Shown here: piece by piece, positions 1 through 8,650 of the stretch
Numbering within the stretch: position 1 is the stretch's first letter
Layout: every line of letters starts with the position of its first letter
Assembly: GCF_000308875.1 (NCBI RefSeq)
Contig: NZ_BAGL01000124.1
Location: forward strand, 1 to 64,000
DNA: 64,000 bases
Direction of reading: 5' to 3'
From: Nocardia transvalensis NBRC 15921
GTDB taxonomy: Bacteria > Actinomycetota > Actinomycetes > Mycobacteriales > Mycobacteriaceae
Notes under the pieces: model-generated
The model's database searches: none
What the model was told of the DNA's origin: nothing
What the model saw: the letters and a program-made list of their open reading frames with translations, nothing else
Program-made: the position numbers and the translations under genes

Positions 1-1
1 G

Positions 2-211
2 GTCGTCGTGTGGGGCGCCGGCTGGGCTCCCGGCGACGGCCAGGACGCGCGGCCGGTGCTCCACACCCTCAGTGCCGCGGCCCGGGCGTTCAAGGCCCAC
101 GCCCTGGCCGCGGCGTCCGCCCCGGCCGACATCGGCACGACCGAGGCGTTCCTCCGCTCCGGCCGGCCGACCGACCCCTCGACAGGCACCGACCTACGGC
201 CCGCGTCCTGA
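2..211 (+). CDS. C-terminal fragment of an unidentified protein
   Basis: An open frame enters from the left edge and ends at TGA 209-211, so only the last 69 residues are visible. They are Ala-rich with a helical-looking stretch (LHTLSAAARAFKAHALA) and a polar, Pro/Thr-rich tail. Codon use is strongly GC3-biased, as expected for a real gene here. I do not recognise the family. The next gene starts within about 70 bp on the same strand. Confidence 0.5.
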   Translation, partial: VVVWGAGWAPGDGQDARPVLHTLSAAARAFKAHALAAASAPADIGTTEAFLRSGRPTDPSTGTDLRPAS

Positions 212-280
212 TCGGCGGCCCAGGCCGCCGGGATGACCATCGCGCCGCCGCCCCCTCGCATCCCGACTTCAGGTGTATCC

Positions 281-1333
281 ATGATCACGCCAGTTCCGTC
301 GTCCGCCACCGGGTTCGACCAGTCGGTCCTGCATGCCTGCCGGGACCTCGCAGAGGCGATACTCGAGGGACGCTTCCTCCGCCAGAAGGCCCGGCACATC
401 GAGACGATCGCGACGGGATGGGCGAAGGCCGGCGTCCCCCTGGACTGGATCCACAAGCAGGTGTGGGAGAGCGTGAAGCAGGCCGCGCAGCCCGGCTCGC
501 GCGGCGCCGCGACCGAACGCGCGGATCTCGCCGCGCTCATGGACACCATGACCAGCGTCCTGGCCATGGTCTCGGCGACCTATCTGGGCGAGCTGCGCGG
601 GCGGTCCGCGCGGCAGCGCCTCATGTCGGCGCTGCTGAACGGTGAGGACACCACGGGGCTCGCCCGCGAATGCGGCCTGACCATCGCCGGCTCCTACGCC
701 GTCATCGCCCTCGCCTTCCCGATACCGCGGGCACAGCAGGCGTCGCTCGCGCACACGACGGCCCGGATCAGCTCGGAACTGGCCCACCACGGCGGGGCCG
801 AGACGCTGGCGCGGCTGTCCGACGAGGGCGGCACCATCCTGCTGCCCGCGCCCGACGACGACGCCGCCCTCGACCATCTCCTCGACGAGCTGAAGGCCGC
901 CACTCGCATCCCGCTGACCGCCGCCACGACCTCGGCGCCACCGGCCGGACTCGCCGACGCCGCCGGCCGCGCCCACGAACTCCTCGACGTCGCACTGCTT
1001 TTCGGCCGCGAGGGAACCCTGCACCGCTTCAGCGATCTCGCCGCGGAATACCAGCTCACCCGCCCCGGCCCGGCCCGCGATCAGCTCGCCACGATCCTCG
1101 ATCCGCTCGAGACGACGCCGCATCTGTCGGACACGCTGCACCTGTACCTGCGCGGCACCCTGAGCCGCCGGGCCATCGCGCGGCATCTCGGTATCCACGC
1201 GAATACGGTCGAGTACCGGCTCAAACGGGTCGCGGCGCTCACCGGCCTGGATCCGCTGACGCAGGCCGGGCAGTGGCAGCTGCGATGCGCGATGGTCGCG
1301 CGGAGCTGTTCGCACTGCCCGATTGCCCGGTAG
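281..1333 (+). CDS. PucR/CdaR-type transcriptional regulator
   Basis: A probable cytoplasmic DNA-binding regulator. The C-terminal 60 residues hold the PucR-type helix-turn-helix (LHLYLRGTLSRRAIARHLG, then HANTVEYRLKRV), preceded by a GGDEF-like mixed alpha/beta middle part and an N-terminal helical region (HACRDLAEAILEGRF). This order and the length of about 350 residues fit the actinobacterial PucR family, which often senses small metabolites; the ligand here is unknown. ATG 281 is preceded by an AGGTG-like site. An in-frame ATG at 233 would add 16 low-complexity residues and cannot be excluded. The gene converges on the HxlR regulator. Confidence 0.85.
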   Translation: MITPVPSSATGFDQSVLHACRDLAEAILEGRFLRQKARHIETIATGWAKAGVPLDWIHKQVWESVKQAAQPGSRGAATERADLAALMDTMTSVLAMVSATYLGELRGRSARQRLMSALLNGEDTTGLARECGLTIAGSYAVIALAFPIPRAQQASLAHTTARISSELAHHGGAETLARLSDEGGTILLPAPDDDAALDHLLDELKAATRIPLTAATTSAPPAGLADAAGRAHELLDVALLFGREGTLHRFSDLAAEYQLTRPGPARDQLATILDPLETTPHLSDTLHLYLRGTLSRRAIARHLGIHANTVEYRLKRVAALTGLDPLTQAGQWQLRCAMVARSCSHCPIAR

Positions 1334-1362
1334 CCTCCCGGAACAGTCTGCCGCGCAACCGA

Positions 1363-1836
1363 TTACGCATCGGCGGCGGAGCTTTCACCCACCTTGCGGA
1401 CGCGCGTGGTCTCCGCGCCGACCGGCGTCCCGTCACGGTCCTCGGTCCGGAGTCGGGCGACGGGGCGGCCGTCGCGGTCGACGAGTGTCGAATGCGGTTC
1501 GCCGCGTGTGAAGGCGTGGCGTTCGCCCCACTGGCGCAGTGCCACGACGACGGTGAACAGGTCACGACCGGCCGCGGTCAGCTCGTAGCTGTGCCGCTTG
1601 CCGCCGGGAGCGGTGCTCGTGGCGAGGATGCCGTGATCGACGAGCTTGCGCAGGCGGTCGGCGAGGATATTGCGGGCGATCCCGAGCCGCTGCTGGAAGT
1701 CGGTGAAGGACGCCGCGCCGTCCATGGCGTCGCGCACGATCAGCAGGCTCCACCGGTCGCCCACGAGGTCCGCGGTCCGCGCGACGGGGCAGGCGGGATC
1801 GGTCCACTCGCGACCGGATCCGGGCATCGCGGTCAT
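1363..1836 (-). CDS. HxlR-family winged-helix regulator
   Basis: A 157-residue regulator with the typical HxlR opening: a conserved Cys in DPACPVARTADLVGDRW, then LLIVRDAMDGAASFTDFQQRLGI and a winged-helix recognition region (ARNILADRLRKLVDHGIL). The Cys is used for redox or electrophile sensing in several family members. The C-terminal 35 residues are variable. It is divergent from an MFS transporter, with only about 85 bp between the starts and repeated half-sites there, so it probably represses the transporter and itself. GGAGG lies just before ATG 1836; an ATG at 1827 is an alternative start. Confidence 0.9.
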   Translation of the reverse strand: MTAMPGSGREWTDPACPVARTADLVGDRWSLLIVRDAMDGAASFTDFQQRLGIARNILADRLRKLVDHGILATSTAPGGKRHSYELTAAGRDLFTVVVALRQWGERHAFTRGEPHSTLVDRDGRPVARLRTEDRDGTPVGAETTRVRKVGESSAADA

Positions 1837-1852
1837 GCGCCTCCCTCCAATC

Positions 1853-1897
1853 GGTTGCAATTCGAAACCATTATGCCCTACCGTCTGAATGGTTGCA
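1853..1897. promoter_or_regulatory. Candidate HxlR operator region
   Basis: GGTTGCA occurs at 1853-1859 and 1891-1897 as a direct repeat. AACCATT (1866-1872) and AATGGTT (1888-1894) form an inverted repeat with a 15-nt spacer. All lie in the short AT-rich space between the divergent HxlR and MFS genes. The positions are read directly from the sequence; binding by the HxlR protein is inference. Confidence 0.5.
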
Positions 1898-1921
1898 TTT
1901 TGCTACTAATTGGAGGCGTGA

Positions 1922-3124
1922 ATGACGAGGTCGCAGCGATTCGTGCTGGCGCTCGTGTGTGCCGTGGCCGTCTCGACCATCTATGCGATCCAGCCGGTGC
2001 TGGCGACGGCGGGCACCGGCCTGGGCCTCGGGCACGAGTCGCTGGGAGCGCTGGTGGCCGCCGGGCAGATCGGGTACGTGGCCGGTCTGATCCTGCTGGT
2101 TCCGCTCGGGGATGTGGTGAATCGGCGGCGGCTCATCACCGTGCAGTTGCTGCTCACCGCCCTCGGGGCGGCGGTCGTGGCTTTCGCGCCGAACGGCGGG
2201 GTCGCGGTGGCGGGGCTGGCGGTCGCGGGGTTGTTCGCGGTCGTGGTTCAGGTGACGGTCGCCTATGTGGCCGCCGTATCCGCGCCGGGTGAGCGGGGAC
2301 GCAATATCGGCGCGGTCACCTCGGGGGTGGTGCTCGGAATTCTCGGTGTCCGGATCCTCGCGGGCCTGCTGGGCGATACGGCGGGATGGCGGGCGGTGTA
2401 CGCGGTACTCGCCGTGTGCTGTGTGGCTCTCGCGCTGACCGTCCGCGCGGTTCTCGGCCCGGACCGCGGGACTCCGGGCGCCCGGTACGGGCGGGTGCTG
2501 GCATCGATGGGACGGCTCGCGCGCACGGATCGCCTGTTCCTGAACCGGGGTCTGATCACCTTCTTCCTCTTCGCCTCGTTCGGAACCCTGTGGAGCGGGC
2601 TCGCACTCCCCCTGGGCGCCGCGCCCTGGCACTTCGGCACCACGCAGATCGGGCTGTTCGGGCTGGCGGGCCTGGCCGGAGCGCTCGGCGCCGCCCGCGC
2701 GGGACGCGGCGCGGATTCCGGTCACGCACAAGCGATCACGGGAACCGCGCTGGCGGTACTGACCGCGTCCTGGCTGCTGATCGCGCGGGCGGAGACCACT
2801 CTGTGGCTGCTCGTCGCCGGTATCGTCCTGCTCGACTTCGCCGTCCAGGCCGTGCATGTCGGTTCGCAGCATCTCCTGACCGCGGCGCATCCGGACCGGG
2901 CCGGCAGCGTCATCGGCGCGTACATGGCCTTCTACTCCCTCGGCTCGGCCCTCGGCGCGATCACGACCACCTGGGCCTACAGCGTCTGGGGCTGGCAGGG
3001 GTCCTGCTGGTTCGGCGCGGCCTACTCCGCCTCGGCGCTGGCACTGTGGGGACTCGGCCAGGCGACCCGGTCCGTCGCCACGGGTTCCGCGCCGCCCCGG
3101 CGGGAGTCCCCGGTGCGTTGCTGA
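1922..3124 (+). CDS. MFS transporter
   Basis: A 400-residue integral membrane protein of the major facilitator superfamily. About 12 hydrophobic segments are visible, with the loop 2-3 signature LGDVVNRRRLITVQ after the second segment. The N-terminal part (LVCAVAVSTIYAIQPVLATAG) resembles YfcJ/AraJ-like exporters. The substrate is unknown. Pairing with a divergent HxlR regulator favours efflux of a toxic small molecule. A clear GGAGG site precedes ATG 1922. Confidence 0.9.
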   Translation: MTRSQRFVLALVCAVAVSTIYAIQPVLATAGTGLGLGHESLGALVAAGQIGYVAGLILLVPLGDVVNRRRLITVQLLLTALGAAVVAFAPNGGVAVAGLAVAGLFAVVVQVTVAYVAAVSAPGERGRNIGAVTSGVVLGILGVRILAGLLGDTAGWRAVYAVLAVCCVALALTVRAVLGPDRGTPGARYGRVLASMGRLARTDRLFLNRGLITFFLFASFGTLWSGLALPLGAAPWHFGTTQIGLFGLAGLAGALGAARAGRGADSGHAQAITGTALAVLTASWLLIARAETTLWLLVAGIVLLDFAVQAVHVGSQHLLTAAHPDRAGSVIGAYMAFYSLGSALGAITTTWAYSVWGWQGSCWFGAAYSASALALWGLGQATRSVATGSAPPRRESPVRC

Positions 3125-3280
3125 ATTCCTCGGTCGTTCACCAGTCACCCTCCGTCGGCGTTGGTGTGTTCATCCAATTTCGAAAACATCGCTTGCCGTT
3201 GCAGGAAGGCGTATTTACGGTCGGGTGACACGAATTACCCACGGCCCGAGCCGATTCCGCACGATCATGGAGGTCGACCC

Positions 3281-4876
3281 ATGCCCGAATTCCCGCGCCG
3301 CGCCTTTCTGGGCGCGGCGGCCGGCGCCGCTCTCGCCTCGGTGAGCGCACCGGCGGCTTTCGGCGGCAACGGAATCGCCATGGCGGTGAACCGGGTGCGG
3401 GTGGTGCGCGAGGACCGTCGCGTCATCGTGATCGGTTCCGGTTTCGGCGGCGGCGTCACCGCGTTGCGGCTGGCACAGGCGGGGGTTCCGGTGCTGGTCC
3501 TGGAGCGGGGACAGCGGTGGCCGACCGGGCCGAATTCCGACACGTTCCCGCGCGCGACAGCGCCGGACAAACGCATGCTCTGGTATCGATCCGCGCCTCG
3601 GTTGTTCGGCAATCCGGTGGGTTTCGAGCCGTACACCGGATTACTCGAAACGGTCGTCGGCGACAATATGACCGCGCTGTGCGCGGCCGGTGTCGGCGGC
3701 GGATCACTCGTCTATCAAGGCATGTCGCTGCAACCCACGGAGGAGGCGTTCTACACGCAATTCCCGGAGCAGCTGAATTGGCAGGCGATGGACCGGATCC
3801 ACTATCCGCGCGTCGCACGCATGCTGCGCTTGGCCGTCGCGCCGGACGAACTCGTCGACACCCCGAATTATCGCGCGGTGCGGGTCTTCGAGGAACACGC
3901 CCGCCGCGCCGGACTGCCGGTGTCGAAGATCCCGATGCCGATCGACTGGAAATACGCCCTCGCCGAACTCCGCGGGCTGATGAAGCCCTCCTACACCAAC
4001 GGCGACGGCGCGCTGGGAGTCAACAACGGCGGAAAACACTCGGTCGACGTCACCTACCTCGCCGCCGCCGAGGCCACCGGCCGCGTGCAGGTCGAACCGC
4101 TGCACCACGTCACCGATATCGCGCGCGATCCGGACGGGCGATGGACCGTGCACGTCGACCGGATCGACACCGGCGGGACCGTCCTCGAGAACAAGATCCT
4201 CACCACCGACACCCTGGTCCTGGCCGCCGGCAGCCTCAATACGACCAGGCTGCTGGTGCGGGCCGCGGCGAAGGGCGCCATCCCCGACCTGCCCGACGGG
4301 CTCGGCGGCGGGTGGGGCACCAACGCCGACCGGATCTACACCTGGACCTGCCTCGACGCCGAACTCGGCGCGGCCCAGGGCGGTCCGGTCGTCTTCGGCA
4401 GCCTGAACTGGGACGACCCCGCCCGCGCGGCCACCGTCATCCAGGCCTCCATCCCGCCGACGGGCGCCGACGCGCACACCACCATGCTGGTCGGCTACGG
4501 CGTCAGCGACTCCCGGGGCCATTTCGACTACGACCCGGCCACCGACGACGCGATACTCCGCTGGCCCGCCGACGGCGACGCCGTCGCGCAGAACGGCGCC
4601 ATCGGCCCGCTGGTGCACCGGATCGCCGGTCCCGCAAGCATTCTCGTCGACACCAACGCGGTCGCGCCCTCCACCTGGCATCCGCTCGGCGGCGCGAGTA
4701 TGGGGCCGGTCTGCGATCCGGACGGCCGCGTGCACGGGCAGCGCGGCCTCTACGTTCTCGACGGCGCGCTGCTCCCGGGCAACTGCGCCGCCTGCAACCC
4801 GTCGATGACCATCGCGGCCGTCGCCGAGCGCGCCCTCGACACTCTCGTCACCGAGGATGTGGGATCGATCATCTGA
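3281..4876 (+). CDS. Tat-exported GMC oxidoreductase, type I cholesterol oxidase-like
   Basis: A 531-residue flavoenzyme with a twin-Arg signal (RRAFLGAAAG, residues 6-15). The FAD-binding motif is VIVIGSGFGGGVTALRLAQAG, followed by GVGGGSLVYQG. The C-terminal part carries TWHPLGG (His467) and ACNPSMTI (Asn506), which match the catalytic His and Asn of Streptomyces/Rhodococcus type I cholesterol oxidase. This family oxidises 3beta-hydroxysterols with O2. The Glu of the reference AEIAPMP motif appears replaced in the corresponding QASIPPT stretch, so substrate or isomerase activity may differ. GGAGG sits 7 nt before ATG 3281; longer in-frame starts lack one. Confidence 0.82.
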   Translation: MPEFPRRAFLGAAAGAALASVSAPAAFGGNGIAMAVNRVRVVREDRRVIVIGSGFGGGVTALRLAQAGVPVLVLERGQRWPTGPNSDTFPRATAPDKRMLWYRSAPRLFGNPVGFEPYTGLLETVVGDNMTALCAAGVGGGSLVYQGMSLQPTEEAFYTQFPEQLNWQAMDRIHYPRVARMLRLAVAPDELVDTPNYRAVRVFEEHARRAGLPVSKIPMPIDWKYALAELRGLMKPSYTNGDGALGVNNGGKHSVDVTYLAAAEATGRVQVEPLHHVTDIARDPDGRWTVHVDRIDTGGTVLENKILTTDTLVLAAGSLNTTRLLVRAAAKGAIPDLPDGLGGGWGTNADRIYTWTCLDAELGAAQGGPVVFGSLNWDDPARAATVIQASIPPTGADAHTTMLVGYGVSDSRGHFDYDPATDDAILRWPADGDAVAQNGAIGPLVHRIAGPASILVDTNAVAPSTWHPLGGASMGPVCDPDGRVHGQRGLYVLDGALLPGNCAACNPSMTIAAVAERALDTLVTEDVGSII

Positions 4877-4909
4877 GGGTGGGGAGCCCGGCAACGCGTT
4901 CACGATCTA

Positions 4910-5010
4910 AGTGACTCACTATTCTTATAGTTCGAAACCGAGCACAACGTCAGATCTACAGCAATCACGATACAGACACTCACATCATCGCTAGCATGTT
5001 AGTCACTATT
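4910..5010. promoter_or_regulatory. AT-rich intergenic region with repeated CACTATTCT element
   Basis: The 153 bp between the oxidase and the small secreted protein are much more AT-rich than the surroundings. AGTGACTCACT (4910-4920) is a perfect palindrome and runs into CACTATTCT. A near copy, AGTCACTATTCT, lies at about 5001-5012, just before the next ribosome binding site. It probably holds the promoter and an operator for the downstream gene; the factor is unknown. Confidence 0.35.
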
Positions 5011-5032
5011 CTCCATCGATAGGAGCGCGATG

Positions 5033-5326
5033 ATGCGTACCACCCTTCGTTCCGGCGCCGCCTCGGTCGCGGCCGCCGCCCTCGTCACCACCGCGGCCTC
5101 GGCGGCGGCCGACCCCGCGCCCGCCCCGGCGGCCGGGACCGGCTCGTCCGCGGTGGACTCCGGATCGGCGGCGGCACAGACGGGGGTGTTCTACCTCCAG
5201 CACGGCAATGTCATCGGACTGCTCACGCTCCTCGTCGTCACCCCCTTCCAGATCCTGACCACCGGCGTCTGCGACCTCGCCACGGGTTCGGGGCTGCCGA
5301 GTCCGTGCACTCCCGGAGCCCGCTAG
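5033..5326 (+). CDS. Small secreted protein of unknown function
   Basis: A 97-residue protein with a Sec signal peptide: a short basic N-terminus, an Ala-rich hydrophobic core and an ASAAADPAPA cleavage region. A Pro/Ala-rich linker follows, then a conserved-looking hydrophobic part (FYLQHGNVIGLLTLLVVTPF) and two Cys that could form a disulfide (CDLATGSGLPSPC). I do not recognise the family. ATG 5033 is 7 nt after AGGAG; ATG 5030 is also in frame. Upstream repeats suggest individual regulation. Confidence 0.7.
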   Translation: MRTTLRSGAASVAAAALVTTAASAAADPAPAPAAGTGSSAVDSGSAAAQTGVFYLQHGNVIGLLTLLVVTPFQILTTGVCDLATGSGLPSPCTPGAR

Positions 5327-5479
5327 GTTCCGCCCCGCTCAGCGCGCCTGCCTGCGAAGTCCCGGCGAGACGAACGTTGCGGACTTCGCGGCACGCGATC
5401 AGCATGGAGGTGATACGACCCGCCGCCCGGAACACCAGGACCCCCTCGGGGGCACCGACCAGCACCGGAGGCCCGACCT

Positions 5480-6484
5480 ATGACGTCCACGAACGCACCC
5501 GGCACCAGCACCGGCCCGGACGAGGCGACGATCGTCGCGGCACTGGAATCGGCGCAACGCGCGCCCTCGGTGCACAACACGCAGCCCTGGCGCTGGGAAT
5601 TCGACGGAACCCGGCTCGACCTGTACGCCGACGCCGACCGCATGCTGCCCGCCACCGATCCACACGGCCGCCAGCAGGTGATCAGTTGCGGCGCCGTCCT
5701 GCACCACGCCCGCACGGTCTTCGCCGCGCACGGCTGGCACACCGACACCACCCGCGTGCCCAGCCCGGATCGGCCCGAGCGGCTGGCGTCGATCGAGTTC
5801 CGGCCCTGGCCCGACCCGCCGCCCGGCGTCGCGACGCGGGCCGAGGCGATCGGCGCGCGGCACAGCGACCGGTTACCGCTGCTCCCGCCCGAGAACTGGA
5901 CCGCCGTCCTGCCCGCGCTCCGCATGCTCGTCTCACCCCACGACATCGCCCTGGACGCGCTCGACGACACGACCGTCGCGCGGCTGACCGCGGTCTCGCA
6001 ACAGGCCACGGCCGCACGCCGGGACGATCGAATGTACCAGCAGGAGCTGCGATGGTGGGCCGGTCACTCCGGCGTGCCGGAGGGTGTGCCGCTCTCCGCG
6101 CTGGTCTCGGACGCCGAGCTGGCCCGGGTCGGGGTGGGCCGCGCGTTTCCCTCCGCACCGCACTCCATGCGCCGTGCCGAACTCACCGACCACGCCGAGC
6201 TGGTGGCCCTGAGTTCGCACGGCGACGCGGTGCCGATGTGGCTGCACTCCGGCGAGGCGCTGTCGGCCGTCCTGCTCGAATGCACGGCCGCCGGGCTGGC
6301 CACCTGTGCTGTCACCCACGTCACCGAACTCCCGGCCGGCCGCCGGGCGATCGCCGATCTGCTGCCCAGCCCGACCGTGCCGCAGATCGTCATCCGCGTC
6401 GGCACCGTCCCGTCCGGCGACGAGCGGCCACCGGCCACTCCGCGCCGGCCGCTGGCCGAGATCCTGACGATCCGCCACCGGTGA
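5480..6484 (+). CDS. Acg-family FMN-binding nitroreductase-like protein
   Basis: A 334-residue protein of the Acg/Rv3131 family, an atypical two-lobed nitroreductase fold. Family marks are ESAQRAPSVHNTQPWRWEF near the N-terminus, RHSDRLPLLP in the middle and GEALSAVLLECTAAGLATCAVTHVTELP in the second lobe. In mycobacteria members belong to the DosR dormancy regulon and may sequester FMN. I saw only a poor partial DosR-like half-site about 95 bp upstream, so that regulation is not supported here. It converges on the MmyB-type regulator. Confidence 0.88.
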   Translation: MTSTNAPGTSTGPDEATIVAALESAQRAPSVHNTQPWRWEFDGTRLDLYADADRMLPATDPHGRQQVISCGAVLHHARTVFAAHGWHTDTTRVPSPDRPERLASIEFRPWPDPPPGVATRAEAIGARHSDRLPLLPPENWTAVLPALRMLVSPHDIALDALDDTTVARLTAVSQQATAARRDDRMYQQELRWWAGHSGVPEGVPLSALVSDAELARVGVGRAFPSAPHSMRRAELTDHAELVALSSHGDAVPMWLHSGEALSAVLLECTAAGLATCAVTHVTELPAGRRAIADLLPSPTVPQIVIRVGTVPSGDERPPATPRRPLAEILTIRHR

Positions 6485-6502
6485 CGACCGGTCGCACTCG
6501 GT

Positions 6503-7258
6503 TCAGTGGACCGGAGTCAGCGTGACCAGGCGCTGGCGGAAATCGCCTGGCAATTCCAGGTTTTCGTAGTTCACCGTCACCGTGCCCCGCGCGGGGTGAC
6601 GAAAGCTCTTGCTGCCGTAGGTCCGTAGCGTCACGTCGCCGGTCCGCCACAATGCGGCGAACGCGGCACTCGCGGTCGCCAGCTCCGCCGTCAACGCCGA
6701 GGCCTCCTCGTCGTCGGGGTAGCGGCCGGTCACCAGCCGCAGCTGTGCGACCGTCGCGGCCGCCACCTCGTCCCATTCGACATAGAACGTGCGGGCGGCC
6801 GGATCCAGGAACAGCGCGCGAGCGAGGTTCCCGTACCGGGCCAGCGGTTCGAACAGACTGCGCGCCAACGCGTTCTCCGCCAGCACGGTGAACAGATCCG
6901 TGATGACCATGGCCGGGACGCCGTCCATCCGGTCGAGCATCCGCCGGAGTTCGGGACGGGCGGCGGGCGGGGCCGGCGGGGTGCGCCGCCGAGCCGGGCG
7001 GGCGAGGGCTCGCAGATGCTCGCGTTCGACCGCGTCCAGCCGCAGCGCACCGGCGAGGGCGTCGAGCACCTCCTCGGAGGGACGCGTGGACCTCCCCTGC
7101 TCGAGCCGCTGATAGTACTCGGCGCTGATCCCGGCGAGCAGGGCCAATTCCTCGCGCCGCAGACCGGGGACCCGGCGCCGGCGGCCCGCGGGCAGCCCGA
7201 CGTCCGACGGGTCGATGCGGGCACGGCGGGCAGCCAGGAAACCGGCCAGTTCGGTCAT
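6503..7258 (-). CDS. XRE-type regulator with MmyB-like ligand domain
   Basis: A 251-residue regulator. The N-terminal helix-turn-helix is of the Streptomyces XRE/MmyB kind (GLRREELALLAGISAEYYQRLEQG, residues about 36-59). The C-terminal half is the MmyB-like PAS-fold ligand domain (VITDLFTVLAENALARSLF, FYVEWDEVA, HPARGTVTVNYENL). Family members bind fatty acids and usually repress an adjacent oxidoreductase or SDR. ATG 7258 is preferred over a start 14 codons upstream because family members begin close to the LAGFLAARRARI segment. It is divergent from the NTF2-like gene, its likely target. Confidence 0.88.
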   Translation of the reverse strand: MTELAGFLAARRARIDPSDVGLPAGRRRRVPGLRREELALLAGISAEYYQRLEQGRSTRPSEEVLDALAGALRLDAVEREHLRALARPARRRTPPAPPAARPELRRMLDRMDGVPAMVITDLFTVLAENALARSLFEPLARYGNLARALFLDPAARTFYVEWDEVAAATVAQLRLVTGRYPDDEEASALTAELATASAAFAALWRTGDVTLRTYGSKSFRHPARGTVTVNYENLELPGDFRQRLVTLTPVH

Positions 7259-7344
7259 GGGCTCAGTGTACGAATCCTCGTATCCGCGGTACGTGGACAA
7301 GGCGGGCCTGGTTCACCCCGCCGGGGTCCAGCACCCTCGATGCC

Positions 7345-7815
7345 ATGACCACAGCACAGCAGCGCGCCGACGTCATCGAGGCCGCCACCCGGATGTTCTG
7401 GTACATCGACATCCGCGACTGGGACGCGTTTCCCGGCGTCTTCGCCGACCGGGTCGTCCTGGACTACACCGCGATCTGGGGCGACGAACCCACGACCGCC
7501 ACGCCCGAGGAGATCCGTGCCGACTGGTCGGCGCTGCTCGGGGCGTTCGACGCCACCCAGCATCTGCTCGGCAACCATCTGGTCCGCGCCGACGGCGACC
7601 GCGCCGAACTCACCGCCGTCTTCCAGGCGATCCACCTGCTGGCCAACCGTCTCGGCTCACCACGCTGGACGCTGGGCGGCACGTATCGAATCGGCTTGGC
7701 GCACACCGCCGGTCGCTGGCTCATCGACACCGTCACCATGACGCCCACCTGGGCCGACGGCAACAAGGAAGTCCTCACGATCGCCGCCGCGGGCTCCGCG
7801 TTCGCCACGACCTGA
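7345..7815 (+). CDS. NTF2-like (SnoaL/polyketide-cyclase fold) protein
   Basis: A 156-residue single-domain cone-fold protein: an N-terminal helix (ADVIEAATRMFWYIDIRDWDAF), a VFADRVVLDYTAIWG strand, and sheet segments GNHLVRADGDRAELTAVFQAIH and WLIDTVTMTPTW. These folds serve as isomerases, cyclases or ligand-binding proteins, and no catalytic set can be assigned from the sequence. Its start is divergent from the MmyB regulator with about 85 bp between, so it is probably the regulated target. A small inverted repeat, TGACCG/CGGTCA, follows its stop and separates it from the convergent gene. Confidence 0.78.
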   Translation: MTTAQQRADVIEAATRMFWYIDIRDWDAFPGVFADRVVLDYTAIWGDEPTTATPEEIRADWSALLGAFDATQHLLGNHLVRADGDRAELTAVFQAIHLLANRLGSPRWTLGGTYRIGLAHTAGRWLIDTVTMTPTWADGNKEVLTIAAAGSAFATT

Positions 7816-7827
7816 CCGCCGCACCGG

Positions 7828-8649
7828 TCACACCGCGAGGTCGATGTCCTCGGCCAGTTCCGGGTCGTACACGTCGTCCCCGCCGGCGAGGGCCTCCTGG
7901 TACCTGGCCAGGGTCGCCGAATCGTTGTCCGTACTGGTGGTTCCGAGCTTCCAGTACGCGCGGGCCAGCAGGTCGGCACGGGCGATCCCCCACCGGTCGG
8001 TCACGTGCGCCCGGACCCGGCGCACCTGCCCGGCCTCGGCGGCGATCCACGCCTGCGCCCGGCGGGCGGCGGCGACGGGCGGTGGCGTGTGCTCGGCGGC
8101 TTCGGTGACAGCGCCGAGCCGCCGCACCGTCAGGTTCGGATGGGACGGCACGAGGGCGATATCGGCCGGATCGGACAGGGCGAGATAGACCGACACCGTA
8201 TCGCTCGCGTCGAGACTCTCGATGATGGCGGCGATCGCCGGGACCGCGGTGTCGTCGCCGATCAGCACGTGGTCGCGGACGCCCTCGCCGACCGCCCACT
8301 CCGGCCGCATACCCGAGAGCGACACCGTGTCACCCGGCCGCAGCGCGAGCAGCCAGTCGATACTGCCCTGTTCGTGGCGGGCCACGTCCATCGTCAATCG
8401 CTGTGCGGCCGAATCGAATCGGCGCACGGTGAAGGCGCGCAGCACGGGTTCCGGCGCATCGCCCGGCAGGATCAGTTTGAACGCGTCGGCCGGCCGCGGA
8501 TCCGTGTAGTCCGCCAGCGCGGAGCCCGACAGCACCACGCGGGTGAACCCGGGAGTCAGCTGCTCTATCTCGGCGACCGACAACTCCAACGACAGCAGCC
8601 GGTTGCTCTGCGCCCGCTGCCGGACACCGGCCTTGATCGATTCAGACAC
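7828..8649 (-). CDS. Siderophore-interacting FAD protein (ferric-siderophore reductase family)
   Basis: A 273-residue SIP/ViuB-type flavoprotein that releases iron from ferric siderophores in the cytoplasm by reduction. The FAD-binding barrel contains LRAFTVRRFDSAAQRLTMD (RxFTxR type). The NAD(P)-binding lobe has HVLIGDDTAVPAIAAIIE and the family tail AYWKLG. It starts at GTG 8649. A 25-bp perfect inverted repeat with an iron-box-like core lies immediately upstream and overlaps the expected ribosome binding site, so iron repression is likely. It is probably a functional partner of the iron-uptake genes at 23.5-26.8 kb. Confidence 0.9.
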   Translation of the reverse strand: MSESIKAGVRQRAQSNRLLSLELSVAEIEQLTPGFTRVVLSGSALADYTDPRPADAFKLILPGDAPEPVLRAFTVRRFDSAAQRLTMDVARHEQGSIDWLLALRPGDTVSLSGMRPEWAVGEGVRDHVLIGDDTAVPAIAAIIESLDASDTVSVYLALSDPADIALVPSHPNLTVRRLGAVTEAAEHTPPPVAAARRAQAWIAAEAGQVRRVRAHVTDRWGIARADLLARAYWKLGTTSTDNDSATLARYQEALAGGDDVYDPELAEDIDLAV

Positions 8650-8650
8650 G

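Noticed and set aside
670-2292. 540-codon plus-strand frame
   Set aside because: It crosses the PucR and HxlR genes in other frames and is Arg-rich with no domain.
5377-5400. DosR-like half-site (TTGCGGACTT) upstream of the Acg-type gene
   Set aside because: Only one half resembles the consensus and the second half is absent, so it is not good enough to call.
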